The position numbers and the translations under genes are program-made. DNA of 57,811 nt from UBA7703 sp034926785 (GTDB taxonomy: Bacteria; Bacillota; Clostridia; Christensenellales; CAG-138), in NCBI GenBank assembly GCA_034926785.1, contig JAYFQU010000036.1, positions 1-57,811 on the forward strand. The letters run 5' to 3'. Below the pieces are notes generated by a model that was not told the origin of the DNA, did not search any database, and saw only the letters and a list, made by a program, of their open reading frames with translations. Of this stretch, positions 41,683-50,726 are shown piece after piece; the stretch's first letter is position 1; each line of letters starts with the position of its first letter.

Positions 41683-42645
41683 TTGATACAGGTGCAAAAT
41701 CTCGTGAAGCGCTACGGGGAAAAAGAAGCGCTCAAGGGAATTTCATTTTCCATTCAACCCGGCGAAATCGTTGGCCTGCTTGGCCTCAACGGCGCGGGTA
41801 AGAGCACGACAATGAATATCCTCACCGGCTACATCAGCGCAACTGCGGGTACGGTTTCCATCGATGGGCACGATATTCAGAAAGATCCCGCAGCCTGCAA
41901 ACGCCAGATCGGTTATTTGCCGGAGCAGTTTTCGTTTTATCCGGATATGCGCGTGCTGGAGTATCTCGACTTTGTCTGCGATCTCAAGGGGTATCCCCGG
42001 GACAAGGCAAAGCGCAGACAGCATCTGCTCGATATCTGCGCGCGCGTCGGGCTCACAAAGATGACCGGCCGCATGATTCGAAACCTGAGCAAGGGCTATC
42101 GCCAGCGCGTGGGGTTTGCCCAGGCGCTCGTTGGCAGCCCGAAGGTATTGATTCTCGATGAGCCGACGGTTGGTCTTGATCCCTCGCAGATCATCGAGAT
42201 TCGCCAGCTCATCAAGGACAGCGGACATGACAGCACTGTCATCGTCTCCTCCCATATTCTCTCGGAGATACAGGCGATCTGCTCGCGCGTGATCGTGATC
42301 CACGAAGGCCGCGTGATTGCGGACGCTTCACCGGACAGCCTCATGCAGAATATTCAAACCAACCACCGCCTGGCCATCCGTGTGCGCGGCACGCAGAAGG
42401 AGATTGAGGCGGCGCTTTCGGGGCTGCCGAAGGTCAAGCGCGTCTCCGCGCTTCCCCAGCGGGAGCTCGGCACGCAGGACTGCGTTGTGGAGGGCAAGGC
42501 AGGCAGCGACATCCGCGCCGACGTGTTCTTCGCGCTGGCCAAGGCGAACCTGCCGCTGCTGCATACCTATGGCGGCGAGCTCTCTCTGGAGGATGTATTC
42601 CTGCACCTGACCGGACGCGACGGAGCAAAGGAGGCGGCACAATGA
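41683..42645 (+). CDS. ABC transporter ATP-binding protein (GldA/CcmA-type)
   Basis: About 320 aa. Walker A GLNGAGKST, Q-loop region GYLPEQFSFYP, signature NLSKGYRQRVGFAQAL, Walker B VLILDEPTVGLDP, H-loop VIVSSHILSE. TTG at 41683 is the likely start, giving the standard opening MIQVQNLVKRYG with AAAGGAG upstream; the ATG at 41653 has no ribosome site. It powers the permease that overlaps its stop. With the next three genes it makes the four-part set ATPase / ABC-2 permease / GldG-like / DUF4340. Confidence 0.9.
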   Translation: MIQVQNLVKRYGEKEALKGISFSIQPGEIVGLLGLNGAGKSTTMNILTGYISATAGTVSIDGHDIQKDPAACKRQIGYLPEQFSFYPDMRVLEYLDFVCDLKGYPRDKAKRRQHLLDICARVGLTKMTGRMIRNLSKGYRQRVGFAQALVGSPKVLILDEPTVGLDPSQIIEIRQLIKDSGHDSTVIVSSHILSEIQAICSRVIVIHEGRVIADASPDSLMQNIQTNHRLAIRVRGTQKEIEAALSGLPKVKRVSALPQRELGTQDCVVEGKAGSDIRADVFFALAKANLPLLHTYGGELSLEDVFLHLTGRDGAKEAAQ

Positions 42646-43346
42646 ACGCGATTTTTAAGCGCGAACTGCGCGCCTATTTCAACGCCCCGCTGGGCTATGT
42701 CATCATCGCGGTGGCATTCTTCTTCACCAACTATTACTTCTTCACCTATAATCTCTACGGCAATACGACGGATTTTACCACGCTCTTTGACATGCTCTTC
42801 TCCGTGGTGCTGTTTCTGGTTCCGGTGCTGACCATGCGCCTTATGAGCGAGGAGAAGCGCGCAAAGACCGATCAGCTCCTCTTAACCGCGCCCGTCTCGC
42901 GCGCGGATATCGTGCTCGGCAAATATTTTGCCGCCGTCGTCGTGTTTTTAATCGCAATCTCGGCCACGCTTTTGGACGCTGTGATTACCTCGTTTGTCGC
43001 CCCTGTGGATTGGCCGAGCGTGATTGGCAACTTCCTCGGGCTCGCGCTGCTCGGGCTCGCGCTCATCGCGGTTTGCCTCTTCCTCTCCTCTTTGACCGAA
43101 AGCCAGGTCATCGCCGCCGTGATGGGGTTTGCGGTAAGCCTGTTTCTCGTGCTGGTGGACGCGATTTCGTATGTCATCTCCAGCAAGTTCTGGCAGGCGG
43201 TCTTTTCCAATCTCTCCTTTCAAACCCGCTATGAGCCGTTTACGCTCGGTGTGGTCGATCTGCCAAACGCGGTGTTTTTTCTGAGCGTCTCCGCGCTGTT
43301 CATTCTGTTTTCCATCGTGACGCTCGAGCGCCGGCGCTGGAGCTAA
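42642..43346 (+). CDS. ABC-2 family permease (GldF-type)
   Basis: 234 aa with six hydrophobic segments. The start overlaps the ATPase stop (ATGA). MRLMSEEKRAKTDQLLLTAP is the cytoplasmic coupling segment typical of GldF/NosY-like permeases. It forms the membrane channel of an export or extracytoplasmic remodelling system whose substrate is not known in Clostridia. Confidence 0.88.
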   Translation: MNAIFKRELRAYFNAPLGYVIIAVAFFFTNYYFFTYNLYGNTTDFTTLFDMLFSVVLFLVPVLTMRLMSEEKRAKTDQLLLTAPVSRADIVLGKYFAAVVVFLIAISATLLDAVITSFVAPVDWPSVIGNFLGLALLGLALIAVCLFLSSLTESQVIAAVMGFAVSLFLVLVDAISYVISSKFWQAVFSNLSFQTRYEPFTLGVVDLPNAVFFLSVSALFILFSIVTLERRRWS

Positions 43347-43361
43347 GGGAGGGAAAAACAT

Positions 43362-44816
43362 ATGAAACGCATGAACCGCACCAACGAAGCCTTCAAACTC
43401 AACGCGCTGTTTGCGCTGCTCGTCGTGCTGATGATCGGAGTTGCATTCCTGCTCAACATCGTCGTCTATACGTTGGGCAACCGCTACTCCTTGAGCTATG
43501 ATCTCACCGCCAACGCCGCCTATCAAATCGGCGACGACACCAAGCAGGTGCTGGATGGACTGACAGACGACATCACGCTCTACGTGCTCGCAAATGACGG
43601 CAGCTTTGCCGGTAACGCATATTTCGTTCAAGCGCAGCGCATTCTAGAGCAGTATCCGAAATACAGCCCGCGGATCAAGCTGCAATATATCGACTATACG
43701 GCGGACCCGACCTTTGCCGCGCAGTATCCCGACTTGACCCTAAAGGACGGAGATACACTGGTCAAGAGCAATCGTGGGCTCAAGCAACTCCCGCTTGCAA
43801 GCCTGTTTAACTACACCTATACGGAGGATCAGTCGCTCGCCATCGAATCCTCCCGCGCGGAGGAGGCGCTTACCAGCGCCATCGTCAGCGTGACCACCGA
43901 AAACCCGGTGAATATCGCCATTCTCTCCGGCAACGATGTGTTTACGGACACAGACGCGCTCAAAAGCGTGCTCTCGGACAACAACTTTGTCGTCTCCAGC
44001 GCAAACATGGTCACCGATCCGCTGGATCACTATGACATTCTGCTGCTGCTCGCGCCTGCGGTCGATCTCTCCACCGACGTTTTGGATAAGTTTGACGCCT
44101 TCCTCTACAACGGTGGCAACTATGGCAAGACGCTGCTCTACGCGGCGGATGTCTCCCAGCCGCCAACGCCAAACCTCGACGCATTCCTGCGCGAGTGGGG
44201 TGTTTCGGTCGGCGACGGAGCGGTATTTGAAACCAGCAAGGATCGCGCCTACAGCTATCAGCCCTATTACCCGCTGGCAAACTATACCAACGCGGACTAC
44301 ACGGCCAAGCTCAAGGACAGCAAAAACCCAGTGTTACTGCCACTGAGCCGCCCGCTGTCGCTGGTGTTTACCAACAAGGACAATCGATTTGTGGATACGC
44401 TGCTCTCCTTCTATGAGACGGCGGGCGTTCGCCCCAGCACGGCGGACGACAGTTTCACCGCCAGCATGGCGACGCAGTGGGGACCGATGCCCGCGCTGAC
44501 GCTGACCAGTTGGAAAATCGCCTCCGGCGATCACGAAAAGCAATCCAACGTGGTCGTCAGCGCATCGAGCTATCTCTTTGCCGCAACGAGCATCTCCAAT
44601 ACCTCGCTCAACAACGCCTCCTATCTCGTGGCGCTGTTTAACACGCTGACCAATCGCGAGGATACGATCTCCATCGCGCCCAAATCGCTCGCGGGGAATA
44701 CGCTCGGTGTGACCACGGGCGCGGCAAGCACCCTCGGCATCGTTCTCTGCGCGGGGCTGCCGCTGCTCATTCTCGGCACGGGCATCGCCGTCTGGCTCAC
44801 GCGGAGGTATCGCTGA
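43362..44816 (+). CDS. GldG-like ABC-associated membrane protein
   Basis: 484 aa. One N-terminal helix (about 17-40) and one near the C-terminus (about 455-478) anchor a large extracytoplasmic part of the GldG/IFT52-like type (NIAILSGNDVFTDTDALKSVL; DHYDILLLLAPAVDLSTDVLDKFDAFLYNGG). GGGAGGG precedes the ATG. Such proteins accompany the GldA/GldF pair; their ligand is not established. Confidence 0.85.
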   Translation: MKRMNRTNEAFKLNALFALLVVLMIGVAFLLNIVVYTLGNRYSLSYDLTANAAYQIGDDTKQVLDGLTDDITLYVLANDGSFAGNAYFVQAQRILEQYPKYSPRIKLQYIDYTADPTFAAQYPDLTLKDGDTLVKSNRGLKQLPLASLFNYTYTEDQSLAIESSRAEEALTSAIVSVTTENPVNIAILSGNDVFTDTDALKSVLSDNNFVVSSANMVTDPLDHYDILLLLAPAVDLSTDVLDKFDAFLYNGGNYGKTLLYAADVSQPPTPNLDAFLREWGVSVGDGAVFETSKDRAYSYQPYYPLANYTNADYTAKLKDSKNPVLLPLSRPLSLVFTNKDNRFVDTLLSFYETAGVRPSTADDSFTASMATQWGPMPALTLTSWKIASGDHEKQSNVVVSASSYLFAATSISNTSLNNASYLVALFNTLTNREDTISIAPKSLAGNTLGVTTGAASTLGIVLCAGLPLLILGTGIAVWLTRRYR

Positions 44817-44817
44817 C

Positions 44818-46239
44818 ATGAGCGGAAAACTCGTCAAGTGGGTTCTCGTTTCGTTTGTCGCAGTGCTGCTACTGGGCGCGGCCTATCTGCTGCTTACGCT
44901 CAATCCCGCTTCCAATGCGGGCGCGGTTGTCGTGTTTCTTGAAAAACAGCCCTCCGACATCGCTGCGATGGAGATCACGAATCCCACGGGAACCTACAAG
45001 GTCACCGCGCAGGATGGCGGATATGTAGTGGACGATATCCCCGCGTGGCTGATCAACGTCGAAGGGTTCTACGAACTGCTCTATCATGGCAGCGCATTCG
45101 GCGCGCTCAAGCGTGTTGACGCCACTCCGGACGACCTCTCCGAATATGGTCTGGATCAGCCGCAGGCGACCATCCGCGTCGCTTTCAATGACAAGAGTGC
45201 GTTTGGCATGACCATCGGCGCCGAGGAGGTTGTCAGCGGCAACTATTACGGCCAGGTAGAGGGCGACAAGGCGGTTTATCTCTTCTCCGGTGAGGATATG
45301 GCCTATTTCCTCTGCCGTAAGGAAGCGTATATCACGCTTCAAGTTACGCCAAAACCCGCGGTCACCAGCCCGCTCTCCGCCATCACGGATATCACTTTCT
45401 CCGGCGCCATGCTTGAAAAACCGATTACCGTGGAAGCTGTGCGCGCTTCCAATGCGAAAGCGACGCTGGACGCCAAGAGCTTTGGCCCGGCGACGCACAT
45501 TGTTCGCATGAAGGGAACCTATGAGCTCGACCAAACCTACGGTATCGAGATGCTCGGCTCCGTGCTCAACATGCAGGCGCTGGATGTCATCGGCTACAAC
45601 CTCACCGAGGCTGATTTGAGCAAGCTCGGATTTGACGCCCCCGCAATGGTTGTGGATTTCGGCTATAAGAACAGCGAAACGGATATCGTCAACTATCGGC
45701 TGTTGCTCGTGAAGCTGAATGACACGAAATATCTCGTCACCGTGGACGGTACGCAGGTAGTCTACGTCATTGAAAAACCCGCGTTCGTCGACATTGACTA
45801 CACCAAGCTTATGCTGCGCTGGTTCCTCTCTCCGCTGCGGCTTGATTTGAAGGACCTCACGGTTTCCTTTGACGGAAAAACCTATACATTCGAGAGCGGC
45901 AAAAATCAGGACGGCACGCAATATGCCCGCGTGAACGGCAAGCAGATGGATGTGGAACTCTTCTATGTGTTCTATCGGCTGATCACCAGCGCCGCCTCGG
46001 ACGGGCAGTATTTAAGCGACGTCGCCCCGGGGGATTCTCCGCTGATGACCATCGCCTACCACTATCTGGACGCGGGCAAACCCGCGGATGTCATGACCCT
46101 CTACGCCGGCAGCACGCGCCGCGTGAATGTAGACATCAACGGCGTGATCGAGTTTGATATGCGCGCTTCTTTTGTAGACGCGGTCAAGCTCGCTTGCGAG
46201 CACACCGTCACCGGCGAAGCCATTGAAGAAAACTGGTAA
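44818..46239 (+). CDS. DUF4340-domain extracytoplasmic protein
   Basis: 473 aa with one N-terminal membrane helix (about 7-27) and a long extracytoplasmic chain with two similar halves (DLSEYGLDQPQATIRVAF and DLSKLGFDAPAMVVDFGY), which is the internal repeat seen in DUF4340 proteins. The ATG lies one base after the GldG-like stop, with GGAGG upstream. It is the regular companion of GldG-like proteins and probably binds the transported or remodelled envelope component. Confidence 0.83.
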   Translation: MSGKLVKWVLVSFVAVLLLGAAYLLLTLNPASNAGAVVVFLEKQPSDIAAMEITNPTGTYKVTAQDGGYVVDDIPAWLINVEGFYELLYHGSAFGALKRVDATPDDLSEYGLDQPQATIRVAFNDKSAFGMTIGAEEVVSGNYYGQVEGDKAVYLFSGEDMAYFLCRKEAYITLQVTPKPAVTSPLSAITDITFSGAMLEKPITVEAVRASNAKATLDAKSFGPATHIVRMKGTYELDQTYGIEMLGSVLNMQALDVIGYNLTEADLSKLGFDAPAMVVDFGYKNSETDIVNYRLLLVKLNDTKYLVTVDGTQVVYVIEKPAFVDIDYTKLMLRWFLSPLRLDLKDLTVSFDGKTYTFESGKNQDGTQYARVNGKQMDVELFYVFYRLITSAASDGQYLSDVAPGDSPLMTIAYHYLDAGKPADVMTLYAGSTRRVNVDINGVIEFDMRASFVDAVKLACEHTVTGEAIEENW

Positions 46240-46294
46240 CCGGACAAGCATTCCGGCAAGAATATCATAACCTCTTCCAGAAAGGATACCTGCT

Positions 46295-47413
46295 ATGAAC
46301 GAGAGTAAACTCAAGGTTGTCGTCATCAGCGCTGGCATGATTGCCAATGCCGCGCATATCCCCGCCTATCTTGCCATCCCCGAGCTGGTGGATCTCGTCG
46401 CCATCTGCGATGTGAACCCCGTCTCCGCCGAAGGAACCGCAAAACGGCACGGCATTGCGCATTGGTATACCGATGCCGAGGAGATGATCCTCAAAGAAAA
46501 GCCCGATCTTGTCTCCGTCTGTACCCCGAACATGGGGCATAAGCCCATGACGATGCTTGCGCTTAAACACGGCTGCAACGTCGCCTGCGAAAAGCCGCTT
46601 GCCCTGACCTATGCGGACACCAAAGAGATGTTTGACTATGCCGCCAGCGTTGGCAAAACCCTCTTTGCCTGCCAAACCCTGCGCTATAACGACGAGTATC
46701 AGTTCGCGCGGGAGATGTTTGACAACGGAACCCTTGGCGATGTGTATTATTCCGAGTTTTCACTCATCCGCCGCAGAGGCGTACCCAAATGGGGTACCTT
46801 CCACAAGAAGGATACCAATGGCGGCGGCGCATTTTGCGATCTTGGCGTGCATCTGGTGGACGCTGCGCTCTGGGTCATGGGCAGCAAGCGCTTTTCCTCC
46901 ATCATTGGCACGAGCGCGGACTATTTAAGCCGTCATGAAACGGATATCGTCACCAGCCTGCCGGAGAGCGGCGCGCCGAGCGGCGTGCATAACGCGCGCC
47001 CCTATTCCCCCTCGGAGTTCGAGGTGGAGGAGTTTGCGGCGGGAACCATCCTGCTGCAGGGCGGCGGACTGCTTAACTTTAAAACCAGCTGGGCCGTCAA
47101 TCTGCCCAACGAATACAGCATGCGCTTTGCCGGAACCAAATCCGGCCTCGCGCTGCCAAGCATGGAGCTGTATTCCACCATGGGTCGCTATCAGGCGGAC
47201 GTGAAGCCTCGCTATTTCTCCGAAGGCAAGCACGCCGGCAAGGATTTTATGGGGCACTACTATCTGATGGAGAATGCCGCCAACCACCTGCTGCACGGGT
47301 CGGAATTATTCATTAAGCCCGAGGAGACGCTGAACGTCGCCGCCGTTATCGACGCGTTTTACCGCTCCTGTTCGGAGCACCGCGAGGTGCATCTCTCCGA
47401 GATCACCGGCTGA
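46295..47413 (+). CDS. Gfo/Idh/MocA-family oxidoreductase (copy 4)
   Basis: 372 aa. The N-terminal motif is VVVISAGMIANAAHIPAYL, with the Gly-rich loop diverged (SAGMIA); the catalytic motif is ACEKPLALT and the active-site His region FCDLGVHLVDAALWVMG. AAAGGA precedes the ATG. It follows the DUF4340 gene by 55 nt and could share its transcript, but functionally it belongs with the sugar genes on either side. Confidence 0.87.
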   Translation: MNESKLKVVVISAGMIANAAHIPAYLAIPELVDLVAICDVNPVSAEGTAKRHGIAHWYTDAEEMILKEKPDLVSVCTPNMGHKPMTMLALKHGCNVACEKPLALTYADTKEMFDYAASVGKTLFACQTLRYNDEYQFAREMFDNGTLGDVYYSEFSLIRRRGVPKWGTFHKKDTNGGGAFCDLGVHLVDAALWVMGSKRFSSIIGTSADYLSRHETDIVTSLPESGAPSGVHNARPYSPSEFEVEEFAAGTILLQGGGLLNFKTSWAVNLPNEYSMRFAGTKSGLALPSMELYSTMGRYQADVKPRYFSEGKHAGKDFMGHYYLMENAANHLLHGSELFIKPEETLNVAAVIDAFYRSCSEHREVHLSEITG

Positions 47414-47427
47414 AAACCGGCTGGTAT

Positions 47428-47454
47428 GCCGGACATATTCACGATATGTCCGGC
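47428..47454. terminator. Hairpin after the copy-4 oxidoreductase
   Basis: GCCGGACATAT-tcacg-ATATGTCCGGC, perfect 11-bp stem. No T-run follows, so it may protect the 3' end or terminate weakly. Confidence 0.55.
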
Positions 47455-47481
47455 GCAATCGCAGGCGAGGCATAACGTTGA

Positions 47482-47541
47482 TTTGTATCTTATTGTTTGA
47501 TACAAAAAGATGTTGAAATCGCACGGAGGATCACTTATAAT
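47482..47541 (+). promoter_or_regulatory. Operator and promoter of the second sugar ABC importer
   Basis: TTTGTATC (47482-47489) and GATACAAA (47499-47506) form a perfect inverted repeat with a 9-nt spacer. Seven bases later come TTGAAA (47513-47518) and TATAAT (47536-47541) with a 17-nt spacer. The placement just upstream of -35 suits an activator, or a repressor acting by occlusion. Confidence 0.85.
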
Positions 47542-47547
47542 TGAGTT

Positions 47548-47860
47548 GTCTAATCCGTCTCGTGCTTCCTGTAGGAGGCCAACCCTTTGTTTAATACGTA
47601 TTGTAGATGATAAAGCATCCTCCGGATGCACACGAAAGGCGTTTTTAAAAACCGTTTCTTTCGTTTGCCGAAACAGCAATCCATTCCGATCTCATTCGAT
47701 CTTGCGGCTGTTTCACAATCAATAAAACCCTTATTTCCTTAACGGCGGATAGAAAACGCAGTCCGCCTGGCGAGCCCGCCTTTTTCCCTCGAGTCCCATC
47801 GGGCTTTTTCGATAATTAAAGCGAAAGCTTTGATTATACATAACAAAAGGAGGAAGTCAC
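47548..47860 (+). other. Long 5' leader of the sugar-binding-protein gene
   Basis: About 310 nt between the predicted start of transcription and the ATG. Stem-loops seen are GCATCC/GGATGC, GGCGGA/TCCGCC, and a 9-bp stem closed by a GAAA tetraloop directly before the ribosome site (AATTAAAGC and GCTTTGATT near 47815-47835). No open frame with a ribosome site is present and no known riboswitch class is recognised. It may stabilise or regulate the highly expressed binding-protein message. Confidence 0.45.
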
Positions 47861-49009
47861 ATGAAGAAACTAATGGCTGTTCTTCTCGTTCTCTGCATGG
47901 TGTTCGCTCTGGCCGCTTGCGCCCAGACTCCGGCGCCCGCCGCAGAAGAACCCGCAGTAGAAGAAGCGACCGAAGCCCCCGCCGCTGCGGAGGCAACCGA
48001 GGCTCCCGCTGCAGACGCCGCCCCGACGGCTCTGAAGCTGGCGTCCCACAACGCAGTTGTCGAAGGCAACCCCTACCGTGTCCGCTACGAGCTGGACATT
48101 CAGGAAGCTGCTGCCGCCGCGAAAGATTCCGGCTTTGACATCAGCTATTCGTCCTTCGTCTCCAACTGGGATGCCGCTACCGAAGCACAGCAGCTCCAGA
48201 ACTCCATCAACGAGGGCTACAACATCATTCTGGTGAACCCCGTTGCGACCACCGGTCTGGACCCCATCATTGAAGCCGCGCAGGATGCAGGCATCACCTA
48301 CGTCAACTGCGATTGCGCTTACATGTCCACCGATGTCAACGTGCTCAACGTTCTGACCGACCAGGAATACCTTGGCTACACCACCGCGAAGTATGCCGGT
48401 GAAGTGCTCGGCAAGGGTGCGAAGGTTGTCATGATCGCTGCCATGGACGGCGTTCAGGCGAACACCGACCGTCAGCGCGGCTTTGAAAAGGGCATCGCTG
48501 AAGCCGGCCTCGAAGTCGTTGCCACTGCCAACCACAACTGGGATCCCACGCAGTCCCAGCAGGTCATGGCGGAAATCCTCAACAGTGGCGTTCAGTTTGA
48601 CGGCGTTCTCGTTTCCCAGTGCGCAGAGAATGCCCTCGCGGCGTTTGACGCGGCAGGCGTAGCGTATCCGAAGTTCATCGGCTTTGGCGATACCGGCGCT
48701 TACATGCAGAAGATGCTCGAGATCAACAAAGACGAAATCGTCACGCATTACATGGTTCTGTCCAACCCTCCGGGAGTGGGCGCAACCGGCTTGAACTTTG
48801 CTCTGAACCTGATCATGGGCAAGACCCTGAAAGATGGCGTCTATGCCGCGGGAATGGAAGACACGCACCAGATCTGGATCCCGTCCAAAGTTCAGTACAC
48901 GGATGCCAATCAGGCGGACTATGTTGACTACGCCAACAGCTTTGCAGCAGGCGATTCCATCACCTTCTGGCTCACCGTTGACGAAGTTGCCGCACAGTAC
49001 TTCAACTAA
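47861..49009 (+). CDS. Sugar ABC transporter substrate-binding lipoprotein (second importer)
   Basis: 382 aa. Signal peptide with lipobox LAACA (Cys at 20), then a low-complexity linker rich in Ala, Glu, Pro and Thr (about 21-55), then a ribose-type periplasmic-binding fold (LQNSINEGYNIILVNPVATT; VLNVLTDQEYLGYTTAKYAG; GFGDTGAYMQKMLE). AAAGGAGG precedes the ATG. It is followed by a strong hairpin and then the ATPase and permease genes. Sugar specificity cannot be read from the sequence; neighbours point to a sugar handled by Gfo/Idh or PfkB/DeoC enzymes. Confidence 0.9.
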   Translation: MKKLMAVLLVLCMVFALAACAQTPAPAAEEPAVEEATEAPAAAEATEAPAADAAPTALKLASHNAVVEGNPYRVRYELDIQEAAAAAKDSGFDISYSSFVSNWDAATEAQQLQNSINEGYNIILVNPVATTGLDPIIEAAQDAGITYVNCDCAYMSTDVNVLNVLTDQEYLGYTTAKYAGEVLGKGAKVVMIAAMDGVQANTDRQRGFEKGIAEAGLEVVATANHNWDPTQSQQVMAEILNSGVQFDGVLVSQCAENALAAFDAAGVAYPKFIGFGDTGAYMQKMLEINKDEIVTHYMVLSNPPGVGATGLNFALNLIMGKTLKDGVYAAGMEDTHQIWIPSKVQYTDANQADYVDYANSFAAGDSITFWLTVDEVAAQYFN

Positions 49010-49043
49010 GCCTAACCGGACAGGTTAACAGCGAAACAAACAC

Positions 49044-49074
49044 TTGGCCGGCGGAACCAAGTTCCGCCGGCCAA
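49044..49074 (+). terminator. Intra-operon hairpin after the binding-protein gene
   Basis: TTGGCCGGCGGAAC-caa-GTTCCGCCGGCCAA, a perfect 14-bp stem without a T-run. It probably stabilises the abundant binding-protein mRNA and lowers expression of the ATPase and permeases. Confidence 0.75.
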
Positions 49075-49211
49075 TTATAGATTCTAAAAGCATCCTTTTC
49101 CCCTACGATTGCTCCTTGGACGTGATCGCCGCGTCCCAATTCATTCGCTTATTCAGCGTCGAAAGACGTTTTTGTATATGGTAAGTTTCATCATTTTGGA
49201 GGTGGTCTATC

Positions 49212-50726
49212 TTGTTTGAAATGCGCGGAATCGAAAAACGATTCGGTGCTGTCGTTGCTCTCAACGGCGCGTCGCTGACGGTGCGTCCCGGCGAAATCGC
49301 CGCACTGGTCGGCTCCAACGGCTCCGGCAAGTCGACGATGGTCAAAATTCTGGCCGGTCTTGTTGCCCCCAACTCCGGAGAAATTCTCTTTGACGGCAAG
49401 CCGGTGGTCATTCGCTCCGGCCTGGACTCCCGCAAGGAGTGCGTCGCAACCGCGTTTCAGGATTTAAGCCTGATTCAAACCATGACCGTAATGGACAACA
49501 TTCTGCTGGGCTGCGAACCCGTCACCAAAGGCGGTTTGGTAGATGTGAAAACCTCCCGCCGCATTGTAACGGATCTGCTCAAACGCTTTAGCATTGAATG
49601 CGATCCGGATGACTACGTCCAAACACTCATGCCTTCCACCCAGAGTATGCTGGAGGTTGCCAAGGCAGTCTTTTTAAAACCGAAACTCCTGCTGCTGGAC
49701 GAGGTAACCGCCGCGCTCCATCACGACGAAATCGAAACCCTGTTTCGGATCATTCAGGAGCTCAAGCAGGAAGGCGTCGCGATGATCTACGTGACGCACC
49801 GTATGCAGGAGATCTTCCGCATCTGTGACACGGCAACCGTCATGCGCAGCGGCGAAACCATCATCTCCGGCAAGGTTTCGGACTTCACGCTTGATGACAT
49901 CGTCTATTACATGACCGGTAAGCGCCCGGAAAAGAATGAACACGCCCACGAGGCGACCGAGCACCACGACGAGCGCGAGCTGATTGTGGATGTGCGCAAG
50001 CTCGCCATCGATCCTAAGGTAAAGGACGTCTCTCTCAAGGCGTTCCGCGGCGAGATCGTCGGCATCGCAGGGTTGGAAGGGCAGGGTCAGCCAGAGGTGA
50101 TCCGCGCAATCCTCGGTGCAGTGAGACCGGAGAGCGGCACGATTAACTACCTCGGCAACGAGGTGCATTTCCGTGATCCTGCCGACGGCGTAAAAGCCGG
50201 CATCGGCTTTATCTCCGGCGAACGGAATGTCGAGGCCATGTTCCCGGTGCGCTCCATCAGCGAGAATATCTTCGCCGGAAACGCGGCAAAGAACAAGCTG
50301 TTTACATTCCTCAAGGCCTCCACCGTGAGAAAATTCTCGCAAAACGCCGTGGATACCTATAACATCAAGATCGGCAAGCTCAAGGACCCCGCGAGTTCCC
50401 TCTCCGGCGGCAACCAGCAGAAGCTCGTCGTCGCGCGCTGGATTGCGATGAACCCCAGCCTTCTGCTGCTGGACGACCCAACCAAGGGCGTGGATATCCA
50501 TTCCCGCCTCGAAATCCACGAAATTCTGCGCAATTGCACGGAAAAAGGCATGACGGTCATTATTTCCGCCAGCGACTCGGAAGAGCTCCTTCAGATTTCC
50601 GACCGCGTCTATGTCTTCTATGAAGGCCGCATTTCCGACATGCTGGTCGGCCCGGCCAAGACGCCGGAGCGGCTGGTTGCGGCAATGATGGGCATGAACA
50701 CGCAGAAGGGGGAAAAAGCCGTATGA
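49212..50726 (+). CDS. Sugar ABC transporter ATP-binding protein with altered catalytic motifs
   Basis: 504 aa, tandem NBD protein. TTG start at 49212 with TTGGAGG 10 nt upstream. Domain 1 has Walker A GSNGSGKST, but its signature is LMPSTQSMLEVAKAV and Walker B reads LLLLDEVTAAL. Domain 2 has LSGGNQQKLVVARWI and LLLLDDPTKGVD, so the catalytic Glu is Asp. In the related ATPase at 6370 these positions are LSVAQQQ, DEPTAAL and DEPTKGVD. Hydrolysis may therefore rest on domain 1. Stop overlaps the next start (ATGA). Confidence 0.9.
   Translation: MFEMRGIEKRFGAVVALNGASLTVRPGEIAALVGSNGSGKSTMVKILAGLVAPNSGEILFDGKPVVIRSGLDSRKECVATAFQDLSLIQTMTVMDNILLGCEPVTKGGLVDVKTSRRIVTDLLKRFSIECDPDDYVQTLMPSTQSMLEVAKAVFLKPKLLLLDEVTAALHHDEIETLFRIIQELKQEGVAMIYVTHRMQEIFRICDTATVMRSGETIISGKVSDFTLDDIVYYMTGKRPEKNEHAHEATEHHDERELIVDVRKLAIDPKVKDVSLKAFRGEIVGIAGLEGQGQPEVIRAILGAVRPESGTINYLGNEVHFRDPADGVKAGIGFISGERNVEAMFPVRSISENIFAGNAAKNKLFTFLKASTVRKFSQNAVDTYNIKIGKLKDPASSLSGGNQQKLVVARWIAMNPSLLLLDDPTKGVDIHSRLEIHEILRNCTEKGMTVIISASDSEELLQISDRVYVFYEGRISDMLVGPAKTPERLVAAMMGMNTQKGEKAV

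Noticed and set aside
47510..47725. Possible 71-aa leader peptide before the second sugar-binding protein
   Set aside because: Begins within the -35 box, so it could not be translated from that promoter; no ribosome site.
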